This document shows, piece by piece, positions 1 to 7,916 of a stretch of 64,000 bases of DNA. The position numbers and the translations under genes are program-made. How positions within the stretch are numbered: the stretch's first letter is position 1; each line of letters opens with the position of its first letter. A model generated the notes under the pieces. It was not told the origin of the DNA. It did not search any database and saw only the letters and a list, made by a program, of their open reading frames with translations. Origin of the DNA: Polaribacter sp. IC073 (GTDB lineage: Bacteria; Bacteroidota; Bacteroidia; Flavobacteriales; Flavobacteriaceae); the NCBI RefSeq assembly GCF_007997075.1, contig NZ_VORS01000004.1:124001-188000 (forward strand), in the 5' to 3' direction.

Positions 1-289
1 AATCGATTTCGTGACGCAGCATTTTTTTTAGACGCGGCTGTGTAACGTAACGTTTATCTAGCTCAATACCATAAATAGCATCAGAAAAATCTTTATCATA
101 AGCACTCATTGCTTTTGCAATAGTACCAGAAGCAGCACCAGATCTAAAAAAATTACGAGCAGTTTCTTGTCCTGCACCAATTTCAGCAAAAGTTCCGTAA
201 ATGTCTGAGTTTAAGTTGATTCTAAGTGCTTTACTCTTGGTTGTTGGTACAGTACTAATTTCTTGATCTCCTTTTAAAGAAATTGCCAT
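1..289 (-). CDS. Conserved Bacteroidota protein of unknown function, N-terminal part (partial)
   Basis: The minus strand reads open from an ATG at 289 to the window edge, giving about 96 residues beginning MAISLKGDQE. The N-terminal segment has a motif I associate with a long (about 480 residue) family widely conserved in Flavobacteriia and annotated inconsistently, sometimes as a TonB-dependent receptor and sometimes as a nicotinate-nucleotide adenylyltransferase: GAGQETARNFFRSG followed by GTIAKAMSAYDKDFSDAIYG. No signal peptide is visible, which argues against a receptor. The C-terminal part lies outside the window. A good TAnnTTTG promoter precedes it at 313-344. The coding call is secure; the function is not known to me. 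Confidence 0.8.
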   Translation of the reverse strand, partial: MAISLKGDQEISTVPTTKSKALRINLNSDIYGTFAEIGAGQETARNFFRSGAASGTIAKAMSAYDKDFSDAIYGIELDKRYVTQPRLKKMLRHEID

Positions 290-312
290 AAATCGATTTT
301 TATACGTTGCAA

Positions 313-344
313 CAAATGTAATGAATAAGTGTGCTATCAGTCAA
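313..344 (-). promoter_or_regulatory. Flavobacterial promoter for the left-edge gene
   Basis: On the minus strand TACATTTG (313-320) matches the Bacteroidota -7 element TAnnTTTG, and a TTG (342-344) lies 21 bases upstream as the -33 element. The start codon at 289 follows about 24 bases after the -7 box. Confidence 0.55.
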
Positions 345-353
345 TTTTTATCT

Positions 354-361
354 TATTTTTG
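354..361 (+). promoter_or_regulatory. -7 box TATTTTTG directly before the metallo-hydrolase start
   Basis: TATTTTTG at 354-361 fits TAnnTTTG and ends only 5 bases before the ATG at 367. Transcription would start at about 364-367, so the message would be essentially leaderless. No clear TTG -33 element is seen at the expected distance. Confidence 0.4.
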
Positions 362-366
362 TTTCA

Positions 367-1149
367 ATGAAAATTGATAAAAAACTGTTGAAAATTACTT
401 TTTTGGGAACAGGAACATCACAAGGCATACCAATGATTGCCAGTAAAGACCCTGTTTGTTTATCTAAAGATTCTAAAGACAAGCGCTTGCGTTCTTCTGT
501 ATCAATTTCTTGGGATGATAAAACGTATGTAATTGATTGTGGCCCTGATTTTAGACAGCAAATGTTAAGAGAAGAAGTACAATTAGTTAACGGCGTTTTA
601 TTTACGCATGAACACGCAGACCATACTGCGGGTTTAGATGATCTACGTCCGTTTTGTTATATTATAGGAGAAATGCCTATTTATTTAAATCAGAAAACTT
701 TAACCAGTTTAGAAGAACGTTTTCAATATATTTTTTCCAAAGAGAATAGATATCCAGGAGCGCCAAGTGTGCAACCCAATGTTGTTGATAATAATCCTTT
801 TTATATTGATAGCTTAGAGGTTATTCCTATTAAAGTACTGCATGGTAATTTACCTGTTTTAGGTTATCGCATTCAAGATATAGCCTATTTAACCGATGTA
901 AAAACAATTACTTCGGAAGAAAAAGACAAGCTTAAAAATTTAGATATTTTAATTGTAAATGCGTTAAGAATAGAAGAACATCCTACACATTTTAATTTAC
1001 AAGAAGCATTAGATTTTGTTGAAGAAATTCAACCTAAAAAAACATATTTCACACACATTAGTCATAAGTTAGGCTTTCATAAAGAAGTCTCTAAAAAATT
1101 ACCCAAAAATGTGTTTTTAGCGTTTGATGGCTTAAAAATAGAAGCTTAG
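367..1149 (+). CDS. MBL-fold metallo-hydrolase, PhnP-like
   Basis: This is a 260-residue metallo-beta-lactamase-fold hydrolase. It opens with FLGTGTSQGIP, typical of PhnP-type phosphodiesterases, and carries the metal motif HEHADH (H81, H83, D85, H86), with further likely ligands H159, D177 and H230/H233. PhnP hydrolyses 5-phosphoribosyl 1,2-cyclic phosphate, but no other phosphonate genes are near, so the substrate here is unknown and a role as a general cyclic-phosphodiesterase or hydrolase is an inference. An upstream ATG at 331 is possible, but the family N-terminus and the -7 box at 354-361 favour 367. It is divergent from the left-edge gene. Confidence 0.85.
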   Translation: MKIDKKLLKITFLGTGTSQGIPMIASKDPVCLSKDSKDKRLRSSVSISWDDKTYVIDCGPDFRQQMLREEVQLVNGVLFTHEHADHTAGLDDLRPFCYIIGEMPIYLNQKTLTSLEERFQYIFSKENRYPGAPSVQPNVVDNNPFYIDSLEVIPIKVLHGNLPVLGYRIQDIAYLTDVKTITSEEKDKLKNLDILIVNALRIEEHPTHFNLQEALDFVEEIQPKKTYFTHISHKLGFHKEVSKKLPKNVFLAFDGLKIEA

Positions 1150-1173
1150 AGTTTTAGTAATTATATTTTAATG

Positions 1174-1181
1174 TATATTTG
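1174..1181 (+). promoter_or_regulatory. -7 box for the small-GTPase operon
   Basis: TATATTTG fits TAnnTTTG and lies 82 bases before the first start codon of the four-gene operon at 1264. The -33 element is not clear, so confidence is limited. Confidence 0.35.
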
Positions 1182-1263
1182 TTAGCATCGCTTTCTTATT
1201 TTATAATTGAAAGACTCATCATTTTAACTAATATTCCCAGAAATTAACTCAAGATAAAAAAAT

Positions 1264-1617
1264 ATGGAAAAAAAGTCAGAAAAAAACCAAGCAGCAGAAA
1301 CTAAGCCGTTAGTAGATAGCAGAATTGCAGCAGTTAGAGACTTAATTTTTGGTGAAAATATTCAGCAATATAATTCTGAATTCGAAGATGTTTTCAATAG
1401 AATTAAGGCTTTACAAAACGAAACTCAGAAAAACTTAGGAGATTCTGTTAGTCATTTAGAAAATAAATTAGCGGATTTAGAAAGTTTGATGGATCATAAG
1501 TTTCAAGATTTAAATGACGATTTAGATAAAAGATTGGCAGATTTGGATGATGAAAAGACAGATAGAAAAAAATTAGGAAAAGCTTTAGAAAAAATTGCAT
1601 TGATGTTGCAAGAATAG
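1264..1617 (+). CDS. Small coiled-coil protein, first gene of the small-GTPase operon
   Basis: This 117-residue, strongly charged, soluble protein has no signal peptide. Residues 24-32 read VRDLIFGEN, and residues about 40-98 are heptad-like (LENKLADLESL, then LDKRLADLDD), predicting a long coiled coil. The tail KTDRKKLGKALEKI recurs in related proteins I remember beside larger OmpA-like or GTPase-linked proteins in many bacteria, but no function is established. The next gene begins directly after its stop codon (TAG at 1615-1617, ATG at 1618), so the two are translationally coupled. The motif at 24-32 resembles LRELLLAED in the next protein, suggesting the pair dock to one partner; this is an inference. 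Confidence 0.8.
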   Translation: MEKKSEKNQAAETKPLVDSRIAAVRDLIFGENIQQYNSEFEDVFNRIKALQNETQKNLGDSVSHLENKLADLESLMDHKFQDLNDDLDKRLADLDDEKTDRKKLGKALEKIALMLQE

Positions 1618-2424
1618 ATGGAAAAGCCAACTGTAGATAACAAAAAAGACAATCGTTTTGAGTTGCTCAGAGAACTTTTATTAGCCGAGGATAGAGATAA
1701 ATTTACAGCTCTAAGTGAAGAAATTATCGAGAAAGAAAAACTGTCTAAAAGAGTAACCCCTCTTGTAGATGAGAAAATTGAAGATCTTCGCCGTAATTTT
1801 CCAGAATATTTTGGAGATACAATTACTCAAACAATAAAAATTCAAATTAGAGATTCTCAAGATGAAGTAGTAGAAGCTTTGTACCCAATTATGGGTAAAT
1901 TGATTAAGAAAGCTATTGTTAGTGAAATCACTAAGTTATCTGACAGTATTAATAAAACAATCAAAGAGAAATTCTCTATAAAAGAAATTTTCACACGTTT
2001 TCTAAAAGGAAAAAAGAACGACGCAGGTGTTGTTCTAAATGAAATTTTTGAACCCATTATAGAAGAAGTTTTTGTTATTGAAAAAAATTCTGGTTTACTT
2101 TCAGGTAGTTATACAAGAGGGAATACTGCAGACAAAGATATGATTTCTGGTATGTTAACAGCTATTAAGTCTTTTGCAGAAGAAGCTTTCTCTAAAGAAA
2201 ATCAGAATTTAGAAGACATTAAGTTTGATAATTTTCATCTGACTATAAAAAATTACAAATCCATTTATATTGCCATCGCTACTTCGGGTGTCTTGAGTGG
2301 TGAATTTAAAGAGACAATTGCAGACAACGTGCATAATTTAGCAGAAATTATTTTAAGAGATCGTACTTATTTAGCGGATGAAGCAAAGTTAAATTTGCTA
2401 ATTAGAAAACATATAATAACGTAA
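1618..2424 (+). CDS. GTPase-linked adaptor-like protein of unknown function
   Basis: This 268-residue cytosolic protein has three recognisable parts. Residues 17-25 (LRELLLAED) match the opening motif of the preceding coiled-coil protein. Residues 82-110 contain EALYPIMGKLIKKAI, a motif I recall from the N-terminal region of large bacterial OmpA-family proteins that also begin with an LR-L-L motif. Residues about 151-246 (LLSGSY, MISGMLTAIKSFAEEAF, then alternating strands such as HLTIKNYKSIYIAIAT) have the strand-helix-strand look of roadblock/longin-type folds, which commonly partner small GTPases. The gene sits 5 bases upstream of such a GTPase. The fold assignment is inferred from pattern only; without a structure comparison it should be read as unknown function. 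Confidence 0.75.
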   Translation: MEKPTVDNKKDNRFELLRELLLAEDRDKFTALSEEIIEKEKLSKRVTPLVDEKIEDLRRNFPEYFGDTITQTIKIQIRDSQDEVVEALYPIMGKLIKKAIVSEITKLSDSINKTIKEKFSIKEIFTRFLKGKKNDAGVVLNEIFEPIIEEVFVIEKNSGLLSGSYTRGNTADKDMISGMLTAIKSFAEEAFSKENQNLEDIKFDNFHLTIKNYKSIYIAIATSGVLSGEFKETIADNVHNLAEIILRDRTYLADEAKLNLLIRKHIIT

Positions 2425-2429
2425 AATGA

Positions 2430-2915
2430 ATGATCGCTAAAAAAGTTTTATTGGTTGGGAATTTTGGTGTTGGAAAAACATCATTAATTAGAAGGTTTGT
2501 TCTCAATCAGTTTTCTGAAGATTATATAAGTACTATTGGTGTTCGAGTTAGCTCTAAAATTGTACAATTTGAAAACCAAGAAATTAAATTATTAATATGG
2601 GATGTTGCTGGTACTAGTGGGAATGAAAAAATACCCAAAGCTTATTTTTTAGGAGCAAGTGCCGCCATGTATGTGTTCGACTTAAGCAGAGAAGAGACTT
2701 ATGTATCTATAGATAATTATTTAGAAAGCATCAAAGAATTGTCTGGTTTAAAGGATATTATCGTTGTTGGGAATAAAAAAGATTTATTAACGCAAGAGGA
2801 ATTAGAGAGTGTTATTAATACTGTTTCTGTGAAAATTGACTTAATTACGAGTGCTAAAGAAGATGAAAATGTAGAAAATGCCTTTTTACAATTAGCATCT
2901 CAAGCTATAAAATAA
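2430..2915 (+). CDS. Ras/Rab-like small GTPase
   Basis: This 161-residue single-domain GTPase has every G box: G1 GNFGVGKTS (10-18), switch I threonine T35 in STIGV, G3 WDVAGT (57-62), G4 NKKD (115-118) and G5 TSAK (140-143). The run YISTIGV and the region after G3 resemble eukaryotic Rab proteins more than bacterial translation GTPases, placing it among the prokaryotic Ras-like GTPases related to MglA. The catalytic glutamine that follows the G3 glycine in Ras/Rab is a threonine (T62), so intrinsic hydrolysis should be slow and a partner may supply it; this is an inference. There is no C-terminal cysteine motif for lipidation. It lies between the adaptor-like gene and the histidine kinase, 5 and 6 bases away. 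Confidence 0.9.
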   Translation: MIAKKVLLVGNFGVGKTSLIRRFVLNQFSEDYISTIGVRVSSKIVQFENQEIKLLIWDVAGTSGNEKIPKAYFLGASAAMYVFDLSREETYVSIDNYLESIKELSGLKDIIVVGNKKDLLTQEELESVINTVSVKIDLITSAKEDENVENAFLQLASQAIK

Positions 2916-2921
2916 ATAAAT

Positions 2922-4448
2922 TTGATACCTGCAAAAATAGATGATGTTTTTATACAGATTACCACCAGCCTCTCTGGAGTAATTCTAAACATCACTGCAG
3001 GAAAGTTTCTCCAAAAAGAATTTAATGCACAAGAATCTATTTATAAAACTTGCCCTTTTTTAGAAGGTACTTTAGATGCTTTAGAGATTTCTGCGCCTTT
3101 TTTGTTGGAAGGAATGGTTCTTGTTTCTGATTTTACAGAATACAATGTAGATATTGAGTTGTTTAAAAGTGCGAAAAATATATCTGTCTTAATTCATAAT
3201 AGAACCAATGTTTACAAATATTTAGAACAGCTCAATCAAAATAGAAATGATATTTTTTTTGTAAAAAGACAGTTGGCTGAAAAAAACATTGAATTAGATA
3301 AATTGCGTAAAATAGCAGATAAGGCAAATGAAGAAAAGTCGCGATTTTTAGCAATGATGAGTCATGAAATTAGAAACCCGCTAAATGTTATTTTAGGCTA
3401 TGCAGCAATGATTTCTGAAGAGAGTATAAATAATAGTGTAAAAGAATATTTAAAATTATTATCGCTTTCTGGTGAACATTTAAAAGTGATTGTAAATGAT
3501 ATTTTAGATTTATCTAGAATTGAAGCAGGAAAGCTAGTATTGGTAAATTCACCTATAAATATTAAAGAAATTTCTAAACATTGTATAGAAAATTATCGTC
3601 ATCAGAATACCAATACAGCAGTAGAATTACTTTTAGAGGTTTCAGAGAAGGTTCCATATTTGGTCTTAGGAGACAATGTAAGAATTAATCAAATACTGTC
3701 TAATTTGTTGTCGAATGCTTTAAAATTTACAGAAAAAGGAGAAATATCTATAGTCGTTACAGTCGTTTCCGAAGATGAGAAGTCAGTAAATATTGCTTTT
3801 TTAGTTTCAGATTCTGGAAGAGGAATGACGACCGCCCAAACGTTTGAAATTTTTGACGAATATCAACAAAACAAAAAAACAGACAACCGAGTACATGGAG
3901 GTGCGGGTTTGGGGCTATCTATTGTGAAAAGACTTTTAAAAGCCATGAATGGTAGGATTTCTGTTGATAGTGAGCTAGGTAAAGGAACTGTTTTTAAAGC
4001 TGAAATTCCATTTTTAAAAGAAACACATCAAAAGAGTGAAGTTGTTAAAAAGATAAAAACCCTCGCTTCTAAAAGTTTACGGGGAAAAAGAATTTTAGTA
4101 GCAGATGATGATGCTTTAAATCAGACAATTGTTGCACATATCTTAACAAAAGAAAATGTAACCTTAACGCAAGTAAAAGACGGGTTAGAAGCATTAGATA
4201 TACTAAAAACAACAATTTTTGATGTGGTGTTGCTAGATATTCACATGCCAAATATAACGGGAGAACAATTAGTGCAGCAAAAAAAAGAGTTTAAAAAGGA
4301 AAATAGAGACATTCCCTTTTTAGCATTGACAGCAAATACAGCTCCAGAAGATTTAAAACGTTATAAAAATATTGGTTTTAAAAGTGTAATTGGCAAACCT
4401 TATACTTCAGTCTCTTTTCTAGAACAAATAGGTTTGACTTTAAATTAA
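2922..4448 (+). CDS. Hybrid sensor histidine kinase-response regulator, small-GTPase operon
   Basis: This 508-residue cytosolic protein starts at a TTG six bases after the GTPase stop; the next in-frame ATG would remove the sensory domain. Residues 1-95 look PAS-like (SGVILNITAGKF). A short coiled coil (110-140) leads to HisKA with the phospho-acceptor H148 in MMSHEIRNPLN. The HATPase part has the N box (NLLSNALKFTEKG), G1 DSGRGM and G2 GGAGLGLSIVKRLL. A receiver domain follows from about 388, with acidic D395-D397, phospho-acceptor D439 and K492. No transmembrane segment or DNA-binding output is present. Being last in the operon, it may read or control the GTPase state through its N-terminal domain; that link is inferred from context. 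Confidence 0.9.
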   Translation: MIPAKIDDVFIQITTSLSGVILNITAGKFLQKEFNAQESIYKTCPFLEGTLDALEISAPFLLEGMVLVSDFTEYNVDIELFKSAKNISVLIHNRTNVYKYLEQLNQNRNDIFFVKRQLAEKNIELDKLRKIADKANEEKSRFLAMMSHEIRNPLNVILGYAAMISEESINNSVKEYLKLLSLSGEHLKVIVNDILDLSRIEAGKLVLVNSPINIKEISKHCIENYRHQNTNTAVELLLEVSEKVPYLVLGDNVRINQILSNLLSNALKFTEKGEISIVVTVVSEDEKSVNIAFLVSDSGRGMTTAQTFEIFDEYQQNKKTDNRVHGGAGLGLSIVKRLLKAMNGRISVDSELGKGTVFKAEIPFLKETHQKSEVVKKIKTLASKSLRGKRILVADDDALNQTIVAHILTKENVTLTQVKDGLEALDILKTTIFDVVLLDIHMPNITGEQLVQQKKEFKKENRDIPFLALTANTAPEDLKRYKNIGFKSVIGKPYTSVSFLEQIGLTLN

Positions 4449-4486
4449 TTTTCATCCTCTCATAAGTAAGATTTTATACTAGTTAT

Positions 4487-5239
4487 TTAATTGAAGGAGC
4501 GTAATTTCTTTCGTTGTTTGTACTTTCTATTTGTTCTTATCAGTCGATATCTTAAATCGTCATAAAATAGACTTATTAATAAAATGATTGCTCCTAAAAC
4601 AAGCGTGTTTAGTTTTAGTCCAAGAACTGAATAAAAATATCCACCCGTTATTCCGCCGAGAAAGAAGAAGCAAATTATGTAAATTCGTAACTTTATAGTT
4701 GCTTTAATTTTGTCTCTTTTTGGATGCGTTTTCGGAAAAAATAATTGAGAAAGTTCAATTCCTAAATCTGTAAATAACCCTGTTAGGTGTGTTGTTCTAA
4801 CAATTGTGTTCGAAATTTTCGTGACGTAAGAATTTTGCAATCCCATTGCAAAAAGGAGTAAACAAACAATTAAATCGGGATATTTTATTTTAGTTACATT
4901 GCTTATCAGTGCAATTACTATTAAGATTAAAGATTCAATAATTGTTGGTAAGACAAAAACATTCAGTTTCTTTTTTGCTCTAAATGCTTCAATAAGAATA
5001 CTAGAAAGGAAAGATCCAAATAGGAAAGAAAATATATAAAGGAAGTAAATGGTTCCTTTCCAAAACTCAAAATTGGCCACATCACTAATAAATAAAGCAA
5101 AATGACCAGTTACATTTGTAGTTAATTGATTAAAAGATAAAAAGCCTGTAACATTTACAATTCCAGCAACAAAAGATAAGACAGTAGCAATTCTAAGGTT
5201 GTGTTTTAAAGTTCTGCTTTTACCTTGATGTCTAAACAT
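4487..5239 (-). CDS. YoaK/DUF1275 family membrane protein
   Basis: This 250-residue protein has about six hydrophobic segments and the family opening FVAGIVNVTGFLSF followed by TTNVTGHFA, typical of DUF1275 (YoaK). Its biochemical function is unknown. It is a single gene, convergent with the histidine kinase and downstream of the helicase gene region on the other side. The C-terminus is short and basic. Nothing unusual is seen. Confidence 0.85.
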   Translation of the reverse strand: MFRHQGKSRTLKHNLRIATVLSFVAGIVNVTGFLSFNQLTTNVTGHFALFISDVANFEFWKGTIYFLYIFSFLFGSFLSSILIEAFRAKKKLNVFVLPTIIESLILIVIALISNVTKIKYPDLIVCLLLFAMGLQNSYVTKISNTIVRTTHLTGLFTDLGIELSQLFFPKTHPKRDKIKATIKLRIYIICFFFLGGITGGYFYSVLGLKLNTLVLGAIILLISLFYDDLRYRLIRTNRKYKQRKKLRSFN

Positions 5240-5333
5240 GTTGTAGCTTCCTTTAGATAATAGTCTATCGTTTTATAGCTTATAATAAATGCAAACGAAT
5301 TCTTTTTTTTAATTTAGAAATAAAAATAGAAGA

Positions 5334-6569
5334 TTAATACCATCGTTTTTTCTTCTTTTTAGAAGCTTCAGATTTTCTTCCTTTTTTCTTTTTACTAACG
5401 GTATTAGGTTGTAATTTTTTATTCTTAGGTTTATTTATAACATAAGAATGATCTGTAATGACTTTAATTGGTCTTTCGATTAAAGTTTCAATCAATTTTA
5501 TATACGCATTTTCATCCGGAGAACAGAAAGAAAACGCAATTCCAGATTTACCTGCTCTACCAGTTCTACCAATTCTGTGAATGTATGTTTCTGGTACATT
5601 AGGAATGTCAAAATTAATAATGCAATCAACATTTGTAATGTCTATTCCGCGAGAAGCTACATCTGTAGCAATTAGAATGTGTGCTTTTTTCTCTTTAAAA
5701 TCTTCAATCGCTTTATTTCTTACGCCTTGTGTTTTATCTCCATGAATACTAGCAACTTTGTAGCCGTTTTTAGTTAAAGATTCTTCTAATTTATCAACAC
5801 CAAATTTCGTGCGTCTAAAAATAATAATTTTTCCATTTATGGTATTTCTCAACAAATCGATACATAAATCTGTTTTGTTCTTTTTTGGAAGGTAATATAA
5901 TAGCTGCCCAATATTCTTAGCTGTAGTTTCTTCAGGATTGATTTCAACAACAACCGGACTTTTTATTACTTTTTTGGCTAACTCTACTATTTTTTCTGGC
6001 ATTGTAGCAGAAAAAAGTAAGGTTTGCTTTTTCTTCGGACAAAGAGCTTCTATTTTCTTAATATCGGCTATGAAACCCATGTCTAGCATTAAATCTGCTT
6101 CATCTAAAACAAAGATTTCTACAGCACTTAAATCGATGTTTCCTTGCATTTGCAAGTCAATTAATCGGCCAGGAGTCGCTACTAAAATATCTACACCTTT
6201 TGCTAAAATTTCTTTTTGAGGTTCTAAAGAAACACCACCAAAAACTGCTGTTGCCCTTAAGTTAGAATATTTACTAAAACTTTTAAAGTTTTCTAAAATC
6301 TGAATTGCCAGCTCACGCGTTGGTGTTATAATTAAAGATTTTATCTTTTTCTCACCTTTTTCTGCATCTTGCTCATCGAACAATAACTGAATAATTGGCA
6401 ATGCAAAAGCAGCCGTTTTTCCTGTACCAGTTTGTGCAGAAACAATAACGTTCTTTTTTTCTAAAACTAAAGGAATCGCTTTTTCTTGTACTAAAGTAGG
6501 TGTTTGAAATCTCTCTTCAGCAACGGCTTTTAAGATGGATTTATTAAAAGGAAAATCAGTAAAATGCAT
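5334..6569 (-). CDS. DEAD-box RNA helicase, RhlE-like
   Basis: This 411-residue ATP-dependent RNA helicase has the Q motif glutamine (Q28), motif I AQTGTGKT (45-52), PTRELA, motif II DEAD (156-159), motif III SAT, and motif VI HRIGRTGRAG. The C-terminal 30 residues are almost all lysine, arginine and serine, a common RNA-binding tail. Such proteins unwind short RNA duplexes in ribosome assembly, mRNA decay or cold adaptation; the exact role is not readable here. A TACCTTTG -7 box sits 17 bases before its start. It is divergent from the methyltransferase gene. Confidence 0.93.
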   Translation of the reverse strand: MHFTDFPFNKSILKAVAEERFQTPTLVQEKAIPLVLEKKNVIVSAQTGTGKTAAFALPIIQLLFDEQDAEKGEKKIKSLIITPTRELAIQILENFKSFSKYSNLRATAVFGGVSLEPQKEILAKGVDILVATPGRLIDLQMQGNIDLSAVEIFVLDEADLMLDMGFIADIKKIEALCPKKKQTLLFSATMPEKIVELAKKVIKSPVVVEINPEETTAKNIGQLLYYLPKKNKTDLCIDLLRNTINGKIIIFRRTKFGVDKLEESLTKNGYKVASIHGDKTQGVRNKAIEDFKEKKAHILIATDVASRGIDITNVDCIINFDIPNVPETYIHRIGRTGRAGKSGIAFSFCSPDENAYIKLIETLIERPIKVITDHSYVINKPKNKKLQPNTVSKKKKGRKSEASKKKKKRWY

Positions 6570-6585
6570 GTATTATATTTTGATG

Positions 6586-6593
6586 CAAAGGTA
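6586..6593 (-). promoter_or_regulatory. -7 box for the DEAD-box helicase
   Basis: TACCTTTG on the minus strand fits TAnnTTTG and ends 16 bases before the helicase ATG at 6569, leaving a leader of roughly 13 bases. Confidence 0.5.
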
Positions 6594-6685
6594 GTTTAAA
6601 AGAAAGTATATTTTTTATGCAATTTAGTTTTAATACTAAAACTGTATCATTTACTTTTATAGCTTGTTTAGAGCAATTAGGATCT

Positions 6686-7363
6686 ATGAATCAGGAAGTA
6701 AATAGGATTAAAAAAACAAAGAAACCTTGGCCAACCAAAGATGCGATGCAACAAGTGTATGAAATGAAGCTTTGGGGAGGTAATAATTCTAATTTTTATT
6801 CAGGCGACGGTTCCCATAATTCAGAAATTGTAAATCCCTATGTTGCTGCTATTACCAGGTTTTTAGTTAGTTTTAAAACTCCAATTACAGTTTGCGATTT
6901 AGGTTGCGGAGATTTTAATGTAGGAAAAAATCTAGTGAAACATACCAAGAAATACCTTGCAGTAGATATTGTTAAAGATTTAATAGCTTATAATAAAAAA
7001 GAGTTTAAAGCAGAGAGGTTAGAATTCCTTTGTTTAGATATTGCTGAAGATGAGTTGCCTGCTGCAGATTGTGCTTTGGTTCGGCAAGTGTTACAGCATT
7101 TATCGAATGCAGAAGTTTTAAAAGTGATGCATAAGTTAAAAGATTTTAAATACGTCATCTTAACAGAGCATTTGCCTTTAGGAGAATTTGTGCCAAATAA
7201 AGATATTATTTCTGGGCAAGGGATAAGATTTAAAAAACAAAGCGGAATCAATTTATTAATGCCGCCGTTTAATTTAACAGTAAAAGAAGAAACAGTATTG
7301 GTTTCTTTTATTTTAAAGGATTCTAAAGGTGTTATTATAACAACGCTTTATCAACTTTTTTAA
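6686..7363 (+). CDS. Class I SAM-dependent methyltransferase
   Basis: The C-terminal two thirds form a Rossmann-type methyltransferase: motif I is CDLGCGDFNVGKNL, followed by the acidic loop after strand 2 (YLAVDIV) and LRQVLQHLSN-like motif IV text (ALVRQVLQHLSN). The substrate is unknown. An ATG at 6617 adds 23 residues that look like intergenic sequence, so the start at 6686 (MNQEVNRIKK, 225 residues, preceded by an AGGA) is preferred. It is divergent from the helicase and followed by a dead gene on the opposite strand. Confidence 0.8.
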   Translation: MNQEVNRIKKTKKPWPTKDAMQQVYEMKLWGGNNSNFYSGDGSHNSEIVNPYVAAITRFLVSFKTPITVCDLGCGDFNVGKNLVKHTKKYLAVDIVKDLIAYNKKEFKAERLEFLCLDIAEDELPAADCALVRQVLQHLSNAEVLKVMHKLKDFKYVILTEHLPLGEFVPNKDIISGQGIRFKKQSGINLLMPPFNLTVKEETVLVSFILKDSKGVIITTLYQLF

Positions 7364-7442
7364 AACATATTTATCTGTTTCTACACAGCAGAAGTGTAAT
7401 TTACATACTCATGAATTTTTCTAGCTGTTTTTTTGTAGTATT

Positions 7443-7865
7443 CTAAATTTTATTTTTCATAAAAGGCTTACATTTAGTGAAATAAACAGCAACTCTAATG
7501 GTTTGTTGTGTCCGTTTTCATAAATTAAAAGTATCTATATGCTCAATAATTTTACCGTCTTTAAATTTAAAATTGGCGGTAACATTATTAATCACTTTTC
7601 GTTTTTATGCTCTGTAAAGATGTTCTGCTTTCTATTTTGCAGAACCTTTTTCCTCTGTTGCTGTAATGTTACTGAAACTAATTTTTGTAGTTTTAGTTCT
7701 TTCAGAGAGTAACATTTACCATATCTTTATAGCTTTTTCCCCTTTTAATAGTCCAAAAATAGGTTCTTGAAACCGCATGTTTTCATGATACCATGTGGTC
7801 ATTTCCTTAACGTCTCCATTTGAAAAAGAACTGTAAAATTTTTCTATCAACCCTTTGGTATTCAT
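7443..7865 (-). pseudogene. NTF2-like (SnoaL-type) protein, inactivated by four nonsense codons
   Basis: Reading the minus strand from ATG 7865 to TAG 7443 gives exactly 141 codons in one frame, with internal stops at codons 50 (TAA), 78 (TAG), 87 (TAA) and 116 (TGA). The translation matches the small NTF2-like family: it begins MNTKGLIEKFYSSFSNGD, continues WYHENMRFQEPIFG and LLKGEKAIK, and later has NVTANFKFKDGKIIEHIDTF. Two of the stops stand where the family as I remember it has tryptophan (after SAK and after FNL), so TGG became TAG and TGA. No frameshift is needed anywhere. It fills most of the 550-base gap between the methyltransferase and the esterase. Confidence 0.85.
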
Positions 7866-7916
7866 AGGGTCTGTTTTAAGTTCTTTATCAAATTTTAAAT
7901 GCAGTAAAAAATAGAA

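Noticed and set aside
1448..1630. Opposite-strand ORF inside the coiled-coil gene, and many similar shadow ORFs
   Set aside because: They lie within well-supported genes, have skewed composition and no start signals or family similarity.
7443..7865. Recoding or suppressor-tRNA readthrough of the NTF2-like gene
   Set aside because: All three stop codons occur inside one short frame, and other genes in the window end normally on the same codons, so simple decay is more likely.
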